DNA of 64,000 nt from Anaerolineae bacterium. Its GTDB lineage: Bacteria > Chloroflexota > Anaerolineae > JAFGEY01. Position 1 is the first letter of the stretch. Every line of letters starts with the position of its first letter. The notes below the pieces were generated by a model. It made no database searches. It worked only from the letters and a program-made list of their open reading frames with translations, and was not told the DNA's origin. The DNA lies in assembly GCA_016783145.1 (NCBI GenBank), contig JADHXD010000003.1, positions 1 through 64,000 of the forward strand. Reading direction: 5' to 3'. Shown here piece after piece: positions 56,601 to 64,000 of the stretch. The position numbers and the translations under genes are program-made.

Positions 56601-59600
56601 GTGAACGAACCACGCAGTCCTTCCGACAAGTCAAGCCGCAGATCTCACACGACCTGGGTATGGGCCATCGCCATCGCCAGCCTGCTTGCGGCCGCAACCG
56701 GCCTCTATCTCGCAGCCTGGCAACGCGACAGCTCGTGGCAGTGGGCTTTTGCTGCCGCCCTGGCGTATCTGGTACCCGTTACCCTGGCTGCCCTATCCCT
56801 CGGCTGGCGTGACAGCATGGTCACGGCAGGGATCGGGGCCTTGACGATCATCCCCCACGTCTGGCAGAGCTGGCGGCTGGGCAGACCATCAGGAATGATC
56901 GCGGGACTGGTCATCGTGGCTTTGCTCCTGCCTGCGTGGGCTCACTTGATGGGCACGCGCGCGGCATCCCAGCGGCGCGCAGGCACTCGAGTGCTGCGCC
57001 TGGGTCTGCGCCCCAGACCGGTAGAGCAACTCGCCCACCTGGTGGACATTGGGAACGCCTTTCGCGCGGGCGAGTCCTTGCCCGAGATCATGGCGCTCAC
57101 AGCTCAGGCCATCAGCAAGGGCGTGGGGGTTGGCAGAACGGTGATCAGCCTGACCGAGAGAGAACCTCCGGTCCTGCACAACGTGGCTGCTGTCGGCGTT
57201 GCCCCCTCTGCCTGGGAGCAGATCCAGTCCGTACAGTGCCCGCTGTCTGCCGTTCTGGACGTCATCCAGGACCGCTATCGCATCAGCCAGTCTTACTTTG
57301 TGCCCTCTTATGATCTGCCCACGTGGATGGATGCACTGCGCACCGGGCTGTTCGTGCCAGCGGCCGATTCCGGGCAGGGCGAAGGGCTCTTGATCGTGCC
57401 GATGTACGGTTCGACTCAGAGGATCACTGGGTTCATCGCCGTAGACCAGCCACCGAGCGGACGAGTCTCCGATCGGTCTCTGGTCGAGGTCCTGCAGGTG
57501 TTCGCTCACCAGGCTGCGATCTCGATGGAGAACTATCGGCTGCGGAACGACCTGCAGCGGGGTAGAGATGATCTGGAGCTGTATACCAGCGTCGGACAGG
57601 TCATCACCTCAGACCTCGATCTCGAACGCTCCCTGGAACAGATCGTTGCTGCCAGCGTGCGGTTGCTGAACAGTGACTATGGCGCCCTGTTCACTTGGGA
57701 TGAAGAGAGCGAAGGATGGGTGCCCACTATCGCACACGGCTTTTCGGTGGGGGATACGCGGCTGTTCAGCGAATCCCAACTGAAAGAGCTGATCGCGCTC
57801 GTCGTCATCGGGGGACGTCCCCTCGTCCTCTCGGACACCAGCGCCGATCCAAGATTCAGCAACCTGCTCGCGGGGAAACTCCCGATTCGATCCTTGCTCC
57901 TCGTTCCGGTTGTAGAACGGCAGAAGGGGATCGGGATGCTGCTGGCTGCTACTTCTCAGGCCAGTGTCTTTGACCAAACCGATCAGGCCTGGCTCTCAGC
58001 GCTGGCCAATCAGGCATCCGCCGCCATCCAGAACAACCGCCTGCACAAACAGGCTGCGACCCGAACGAAGCAGTTGGCGACGCTGACTGTCCTCGGGGAA
58101 ATGATCCTCTCCGGCCCAGATATTGACACGGCACTGGCCCGGATCGTGGACGAGGTACAGGCGATATCGAACGCCGAGTCCGGGGTGCTGCTGTTGATGG
58201 AGGAGGGAAAGCTTGCACCTCGCCTGTCTTTTGGCCTCGCTCGCGATCGGGAAACGAGCCTCTCTCAGGAACTCGGTCAGGGCACCGCTGACTGGGCAGC
58301 CCTGACCGGTTCGAGCGTCCTGATCCCCGACGTCAAGAAAGACAGGCGGTACTCGTTGGCAGTCGGCCCGGCGACGCGCTCTTTGCTTTGCGTGCCCCTC
58401 AAGAACCCTGACGACAACGTTATTGGGGTGATCGAGGTCGCCAACCCAACGGACAAGCGCGCGTTCACAGATCAAGACCGAGAGCTGTTGGAATCGATCG
58501 CACCTTTTGCGGTGATCGCCCTGCAGAACGCTCAGCTCCATCAGCAGACGGTAGACCACATTGCCGATCTTTCCTCGCTCTATGAGGTGGGCCAGGCGAT
58601 CACCTCAAGACTGGACATCGAGGATACGCTCCAGATCGCTGTCGACGAGACCGCACGCCTGACGAGTGCTGCGAGAAGTCAGATCCTGCTTGTCGATGAG
58701 GAGTCCCGCCAGGTCACCCACCTGGTGCAGAGGGGATATAGTGCTCGCTTCCCGGCTGCGATAGCCTATGAGCAAGCTACCCGGGGACTGCATAGCTGGG
58801 TGCTCCGGGAAAAGATCCCCACCCTATCGGCTCACGTATACGAGGATGAGCGCATGCGCGGTGCGCCGGTGGAGCACCTGACAGGGCCAGATGCGCGTTC
58901 GCTCATCATCGCCCCGTTGTTGATCAAAGGTTACCCGGTGGGCACGTTGAGCGCGGTCCGGACAGCCGCTGCAGACCCATTCACTGAGCGCGAGCTGGAG
59001 CTACTCAATACGCTGGCCGGACAGGCTTCGATTGCCATCGAGAACGCGCGCTTCTTTGAGGAACGCAAGCGCCAGATTACGGAACTGAGCATCTTGAACC
59101 AGATGGGGCAGTCTCTCAGCTCCTCTCTAGAGCTGGCAGATTTGCTGGATCTGATCTACCGGCAAGTCGCACGGGTGATGGATGCGCAGAACTTTTACAT
59201 CGCGCTTTGGGATCCTGAACAAGAGGTCATCAGTTTTCCGCTTGCCTACGAACACGGGGTACAGCAGGCCGGTCCCAACCACGAGTCCCTTTCAGAGGAA
59301 TGGCTTCCCAGGCAGGGCCGGATGGGGCTGACAGAACGTATCATCCAGACAAAGAAGCACCTCTGGCTCCCGAGCCAGGTTCAGGAATGGCTGGAAAAGG
59401 AGGGTGTGGAGGAGATCGGCGAGCCCGCGCTTTCCTGGCTGGGAGTCCCCATCCTGGCAGATGACCGCGTACTGGGCGTGATCGCGGTGCAGAGTCTTGA
59501 GCAGGAGAACGACTACGATCAGGGGGATCTCGATCTGCTGATGACGATCGCCAGCCAGGCTTCGGCCCACATCCGAAACGCACAGCTATTTGCCCAGGTG

Positions 59601-62132
59601 ACCCGAATGTCCGAGACCCTGGAGCAAGTGGTCGCGGAACGAACCGAAGCCCTCGCGCGGGCAAACCAGGAATTGAGGGTAGAGCGAGACCGTCTGGATC
59701 ACCTCTACCAGATCACACGCCAACTGTCGAGCAGCCTGCAGTTGGAGCGAGTGCTGAGTCAGACCCTGGTCCTGATCAGTCAGGCACTGGACATCCAGCA
59801 GGGATACATCCTGGTCCAAGACGTGGGAACGACGAACTGGACGTACAGGGCTTCGGTGGGGACGACGGCTCCATCTCCGGATGGAAGTGCATTCCCCTCG
59901 CCACGGGTGGGCGACAAGGTAGGCTGTGAGCGAGATCGAGGGATGATCGGATGGCTGGCCTCTCAGCAGGACTCGGTTCGCATCGGCAACTTGAGAAACC
60001 GCGCGCGCTGGCAGATCGTCCAAAACCAGCATCGATGGCACAGCTCTGTGCTCGCCGCCCCCCTGCTCTTGGGGGAGGAGGCCACGGGGGCTATCCTGCT
60101 CTACCACGCCCTGCCTGACCACTTTACGGCAGACCATCAGCGTATGATCGGGGCCATCGCGTCACAGATCGCGATCACGGTCAGCAACGCCGATATGTTC
60201 AGGTTGTTGCGTGAATCTGCGGACCGACTGGGCAACATGCTGCGCACGCAGCAACTGGAAGCCAGCAAGAGTCACGCCATCCTGGAAGGTGTGGCAGATG
60301 GGGTGATGGTGACGGACGCCGTCGGGGAGATCACCTTATTTAACGTTGCTGCCGAACACATCCTGCAGAGGCCTCGCACTGAGGTGATCGGACGTTCCGT
60401 GCAAGAGATGTCCGGGATCTTGAACCTGGCCGGCACATCCTGGCCCGAACTGGCAGAGCGGTGGGGAGGAGGACGGATCCAGCCCGGACAAGAGGACCTG
60501 TACGATGACCGGCTCGAGCTGGAGGACCGGGTGATCAGCATGCGCGTTGCCCCGCTCATCCGCGAGGGAGAGTTTGGGGGAACGGCCTCGGTCTTCCGCG
60601 ACATCACCAAGGATGTGGAGGTAGATCGGGTCAAGAGTGAATTCGTCTCCAGCGTGTCGCACGAGCTGCGTACTCCGATGACGTCGATCAAGGGTTATAT
60701 CGACCTGCTCTATGGCGGGATGGTCGGGCCAGTCAGCGCGGAGCAGAGACGTTTCCTGCAGATCGTCAAGAACAACGCCGATCGACTGACAACGCTGGTC
60801 AACGAATTACTTGACCTCTCCAGCATCGATTCCGGGAGGCTCAACCTGATGCTGGAGCCCGTGGACCCTGTGTACATCGTGGACAGCGTTCTGACCGACC
60901 GGGCACCTCGAGCAGCAGAGCAAGGGCTCGACGTGAGGAGCTTGATCGAGGAGCCTTTGCCTTCCGTTCGCGCCGACCCGACCCGCCTGACGCAGATCCT
61001 AACCAACCTGGTGGAAAACGCGGTCAAGTATACGCCCACCGGGGGCCAGGTCAGGATCAGCGCTCAAGTAGTCAAGCAGGATCTACACTTTCACATCACC
61101 GACAGCGGCATTGGTATTTCCAGGGTCGATCAGGAAAAGCTGTTCGGCCGGTTCTTTCGCGCTGACAACACCACGGTACAGACACACAGCGGGTCGGGGC
61201 TGGGGCTCTCCATCGTCAAGGCGATGGTCGAACTGCATGGCGGTGAGGTCTGGCTCAAGAGCAGGCTGGGCGAGGGCAGTACCTTCAGCTTTAGCATCCC
61301 CCTGGCAGAGCAGGGCCTCAGGGCAAAGCCTCGCCCAGAGTTCAGGACGGTCAGCTACCGAGTGCAAGATAAGCACATCCTGGTCGTCGAGGACCAAAAC
61401 GATGAAGCGAACTGGATCGCTCACCAGCTCAGAAGCCAGGGGGGATACCGCGTGCACGTGGTGCGATCGGGGCGAGATGCTTTGGACTACCTGACGAACA
61501 GCGGGCATCCCACAGACCTGATCACATTGGACCTGCGCCTCCCAGATATGGATGGTCTGCAGGTGCTGCAGCAGATCCGGAAAACCCAATCCCTGTCCGC
61601 TATTCCAGTGGTGATCATCTCCGTGCGGAGGCGAGACAAGGATGGGCAGAGGCTGGACGCCGAGGCGTACCTGACCAAACCCATTGAGGCTGGGCGCCTG
61701 CTGGCTACCATTGAGGAGATCCTGAGCGAGAAAGCCAAAGTGCTCATTGTCGAGGACGACCAGTCGCTGGCGCACCTGTTTCGGGAAGCGCTCGAGAGGC
61801 ACGGCTTTGAGGTAGTCCTTCGATACGATGGACGGCAAGCCGTGAGTGCGGCCAGGGTCGAGCGTCCCGGGCTGATTTTGCTGGACATCAAGCTGCCGGG
61901 CATGGATGGCTTTGAGGTGCTGAGCAGGCTAAAGAACACGCCCGAAACTCGCAACACGCCGGTGATCGTGGTCACCGGAAGCGTTACAGACGCAGAGGGC
62001 AAGCGGCGCCGGGTCTTGGATATGGGAGCGATGCAATTTCTCACCAAACCACTGGATGTCGGAGCGCTGATTGCAGAGATCCAGGAGGTACTGGTTGGTG
62101 AAAGCCAGGAAGGCGTGGTCTCGTCGAATTGA
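56601..62132 (+). CDS. Giant hybrid sensor kinase: TMs, about six GAF, PAS, HisKA-HATPase, two REC
   Basis: 1843 aa; HisKA 'FVSSVSHELRTPMTSIKGYIDLLYGG'; HATPase 'GSGLGLSIVKAMVELHGG'; REC 'LITLDLRLPDMDG' and 'LILLDIKLPGMDG'. Confidence 0.92.
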   Translation: MNEPRSPSDKSSRRSHTTWVWAIAIASLLAAATGLYLAAWQRDSSWQWAFAAALAYLVPVTLAALSLGWRDSMVTAGIGALTIIPHVWQSWRLGRPSGMIAGLVIVALLLPAWAHLMGTRAASQRRAGTRVLRLGLRPRPVEQLAHLVDIGNAFRAGESLPEIMALTAQAISKGVGVGRTVISLTEREPPVLHNVAAVGVAPSAWEQIQSVQCPLSAVLDVIQDRYRISQSYFVPSYDLPTWMDALRTGLFVPAADSGQGEGLLIVPMYGSTQRITGFIAVDQPPSGRVSDRSLVEVLQVFAHQAAISMENYRLRNDLQRGRDDLELYTSVGQVITSDLDLERSLEQIVAASVRLLNSDYGALFTWDEESEGWVPTIAHGFSVGDTRLFSESQLKELIALVVIGGRPLVLSDTSADPRFSNLLAGKLPIRSLLLVPVVERQKGIGMLLAATSQASVFDQTDQAWLSALANQASAAIQNNRLHKQAATRTKQLATLTVLGEMILSGPDIDTALARIVDEVQAISNAESGVLLLMEEGKLAPRLSFGLARDRETSLSQELGQGTADWAALTGSSVLIPDVKKDRRYSLAVGPATRSLLCVPLKNPDDNVIGVIEVANPTDKRAFTDQDRELLESIAPFAVIALQNAQLHQQTVDHIADLSSLYEVGQAITSRLDIEDTLQIAVDETARLTSAARSQILLVDEESRQVTHLVQRGYSARFPAAIAYEQATRGLHSWVLREKIPTLSAHVYEDERMRGAPVEHLTGPDARSLIIAPLLIKGYPVGTLSAVRTAAADPFTERELELLNTLAGQASIAIENARFFEERKRQITELSILNQMGQSLSSSLELADLLDLIYRQVARVMDAQNFYIALWDPEQEVISFPLAYEHGVQQAGPNHESLSEEWLPRQGRMGLTERIIQTKKHLWLPSQVQEWLEKEGVEEIGEPALSWLGVPILADDRVLGVIAVQSLEQENDYDQGDLDLLMTIASQASAHIRNAQLFAQVTRMSETLEQVVAERTEALARANQELRVERDRLDHLYQITRQLSSSLQLERVLSQTLVLISQALDIQQGYILVQDVGTTNWTYRASVGTTAPSPDGSAFPSPRVGDKVGCERDRGMIGWLASQQDSVRIGNLRNRARWQIVQNQHRWHSSVLAAPLLLGEEATGAILLYHALPDHFTADHQRMIGAIASQIAITVSNADMFRLLRESADRLGNMLRTQQLEASKSHAILEGVADGVMVTDAVGEITLFNVAAEHILQRPRTEVIGRSVQEMSGILNLAGTSWPELAERWGGGRIQPGQEDLYDDRLELEDRVISMRVAPLIREGEFGGTASVFRDITKDVEVDRVKSEFVSSVSHELRTPMTSIKGYIDLLYGGMVGPVSAEQRRFLQIVKNNADRLTTLVNELLDLSSIDSGRLNLMLEPVDPVYIVDSVLTDRAPRAAEQGLDVRSLIEEPLPSVRADPTRLTQILTNLVENAVKYTPTGGQVRISAQVVKQDLHFHITDSGIGISRVDQEKLFGRFFRADNTTVQTHSGSGLGLSIVKAMVELHGGEVWLKSRLGEGSTFSFSIPLAEQGLRAKPRPEFRTVSYRVQDKHILVVEDQNDEANWIAHQLRSQGGYRVHVVRSGRDALDYLTNSGHPTDLITLDLRLPDMDGLQVLQQIRKTQSLSAIPVVIISVRRRDKDGQRLDAEAYLTKPIEAGRLLATIEEILSEKAKVLIVEDDQSLAHLFREALERHGFEVVLRYDGRQAVSAARVERPGLILLDIKLPGMDGFEVLSRLKNTPETRNTPVIVVTGSVTDAEGKRRRVLDMGAMQFLTKPLDVGALIAEIQEVLVGESQEGVVSSN

Positions 62133-62175
62133 CGTTGGCATAGGCGCGAGAACTGACTCGCGGCAGGGAGTCTAC

Positions 62176-64000
62176 GTGCTGGTCTGGTTAGAAGAGAACC
62201 AAGAGAATATCCTGGAGCACTGGCTGGCTGCCCTGCGCGGCCAAGGCGGGGCGATCGCTCGCCTGGTAGAGGACGACGATCGACTGCGAGAAGAGCTTAT
62301 GCCGCTCTACCGGGCCGTCGCTAGCGCAGTCACAGACCAGGGCACAGCGCTCGCCCTGGATCTGACCGGATGGGTGCAGCGATGCAGGCAGACATGGAAC
62401 GCGTCTTTGGCCGACATGCTCCAGGTTGTGTTTCCCCTGAGGACGGCCCTTGAGACGCTGGCGCCGCACGACGACACAGAGCAGTCTGCCGGCTTTTGGC
62501 GCAGCGTGCTCTCTGGCATGGACCAGACGGTTGTCGCCCTCTCTGAGATCCACACGGGGGCAATGGAGCAGGTACTGACCGAGCGCTTGCAGGAAGCAGA
62601 ACGCCTCAATGCCAGCCTGATCCAGGCGACCAAAGAGGCAGATAGAACGCTGGTTCAGCTACGATCGATCTATGACATCTCCCAGACACTGGCGACGGCG
62701 CTCAACAACGTCGAGGACGTCTTTACCGGTCTTGTGCAGAAGCTGGGAGCGGCGCTCCAGGCACACCACTGTGCGCTCTGGTTGAGTGACGTGGGTACAC
62801 TGCATATCGTGGCTGCGTACGACGAAACCAACTTGCCGCACATCAGGGTGACAGAGCAAGATAAAGAGTGCTCGCTTGGCGCCATCCTTCGCTCCGGGAG
62901 ATCTCAGGTGCTTTGCCGAGGCGAGACCACGCGTCCGGGCGACGAGGAATTGATGGCCAGACTACGGGCCCATACACTGCTGCTTGCGCCGCTGGCTGTC
63001 CAGGAGATCCCGATCGGGGTACTGACGCTGGGTCGGGGCAGCGAGTCCAGGGCGTTTGACTCGACTGAAGTAGACCTGGTCGAGTCGGTGGTCAGCCAGG
63101 CGGCCATCGCCATCCAGAATGCGGGCCTGTACGAGGAAATCCGCTCCTTGAATCGCAGCCTGGAGGAGCGTGTCGCCGCACGCACCCAGGAGGTAGCCAG
63201 AGAGAAGGAGCGAATGGGGACGCTCCATGCGCTGGGCCGTGAGTTGAGCATCAGCCTGGATCTGAACTATGTCCTGGAAAAGACCCTGCAGTTGGTCACC
63301 CAAGCTGTGGGCGCCCAGCAGGGCTCGATCGTCTTGCTGGACCGCGAGACGGATGACCTGGTGTACGGTGCCCGACTGGACGAGCACGGCCCGCTGCCCC
63401 TGGACGAAAAACGTGTGCCACTAAAGCCCGAGTCCGATGCAGCCGGGTGGGTGCTCCGAAGCCGGGAGCCTGCGCTGATCGACGACGCATCCACGGACAA
63501 ACGGTGGCTGCCCAGTGCGAACGGCGCGCCTGCAGTCCGGTCCTTGATCGCTGCGCCACTGATCGTGGGAGATGACATCCACGGCGTGCTCCTGATCTTG
63601 GACGACAGGCCAGGCGTCTTTGACGAGTCTCAGCTCAGGCTGGTCGCCGCTGCAGCGCAGCAAGTCGCGCAAGCGATCAGCAACGCGCAGCTCTACACCT
63701 ATGTACGGAGCTCCGCCGAACGGTTGGGGCAGTTACTTCGCCGCGAGCAGGAGGAGAGGTCCAAGAGCCAGGCTATCCTACAGTCGATCGCCGATGGGGT
63801 GATCGTGAACGACACGCAGCACAGGGTGATCGTCTTTAATGCAGCGGCTGAAGAGATACTGGACACCACGGAAGAGAAGGTCCTGGGCCAGGATGTCTGG
63901 CAGTTGTTCGACGTGTTCGAGGAGAGCGGGCGACGAATCGCGCTGAACGCACTGGAAACCATCAGCTCGTCTCCACTTGGTTCGATGGGTGAGGTCATTG
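62176..64000 (+). CDS. GAF-GAF-PAS sensor protein (probable histidine kinase), truncated by the window end
   Basis: Frame open from GTG 62176 (after gggag) to 64000; 'ATALNNVEDVFTGLVQKLGAALQAHHCALWLSD', second GAF 'ISLDLNYVLEKTLQLVTQAVGAQQGSIVLLD', PAS 'SQAILQSIADGVIVNDTQHRVIVFNAAAEEIL'. Missing from the ORF track because no stop lies in the window. Confidence 0.82.
   Translation, partial: MLVWLEENQENILEHWLAALRGQGGAIARLVEDDDRLREELMPLYRAVASAVTDQGTALALDLTGWVQRCRQTWNASLADMLQVVFPLRTALETLAPHDDTEQSAGFWRSVLSGMDQTVVALSEIHTGAMEQVLTERLQEAERLNASLIQATKEADRTLVQLRSIYDISQTLATALNNVEDVFTGLVQKLGAALQAHHCALWLSDVGTLHIVAAYDETNLPHIRVTEQDKECSLGAILRSGRSQVLCRGETTRPGDEELMARLRAHTLLLAPLAVQEIPIGVLTLGRGSESRAFDSTEVDLVESVVSQAAIAIQNAGLYEEIRSLNRSLEERVAARTQEVAREKERMGTLHALGRELSISLDLNYVLEKTLQLVTQAVGAQQGSIVLLDRETDDLVYGARLDEHGPLPLDEKRVPLKPESDAAGWVLRSREPALIDDASTDKRWLPSANGAPAVRSLIAAPLIVGDDIHGVLLILDDRPGVFDESQLRLVAAAAQQVAQAISNAQLYTYVRSSAERLGQLLRREQEERSKSQAILQSIADGVIVNDTQHRVIVFNAAAEEILDTTEEKVLGQDVWQLFDVFEESGRRIALNALETISSSPLGSMGEVI

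Overview
High-GC bacterial chromosome segment. Gene content (REC/GAF/PAS kinases, DUF4388 plus Ras-like GTPase, CHAT/STAND proteins, NBR1-type Ig lipoprotein) suggests Chloroflexota/Anaerolineae, but that is inference. About 43 protein-coding genes are supported. No tRNA, rRNA or CRISPR array was recognised. Main blocks: (i) 1-14.6 kb, mixed housekeeping genes (FtsX permease end, HerA-like ATPase, Sua5/TsaC, phosphoesterase, Amt, nadD, UvrD-like protein, REC-GAF kinase, rplI, RodZ-like, rimO). (ii) 14.6-27.5 kb, a 13-gene minus-strand aromatic amino-acid operon (aroH, pheA, DRE-TIM lyase, DAHP synthase, tyrA, aroA, tyrS, aroE, aroC, GNAT, AKR, aroK-aroB fusion, aroQ). (iii) 27.5-29.2 kb, methyltransferase and pfk. 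(iv) 29.2-33.5 kb, a translationally coupled membrane STAND-like ATPase plus AAA-CHAT pair. (v) 33.6-33.8 kb, an orphan structured small transcription unit. (vi) 33.8-39 kb, a kinase, a MITE-like element, tandem repeats and a chimeric ABC gene. (vii) 39-47 kb, dnaE, FtsX permease, MFS. (viii) 47-64 kb, Mut7-C, GGDEF, rsfS, and a signalling cluster with a conservon-type GTPase and very large GAF kinases. The strongest new observations: an unannotated 48-codon leader peptide (…CVFAFPFYYFG…) with promoter, perfect terminator and an 18-nt alternative antiterminator pairing upstream of the aromatic operon; the STAND/CHAT pair with a palindromic operator in its promoter; and a ~170-nt transcription unit with an 11-bp Shine-Dalgarno/anti-Shine-Dalgarno helix, a 17-aa ORF and a UUCG terminator. 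All calls come from reading the sequence; no database search was run.
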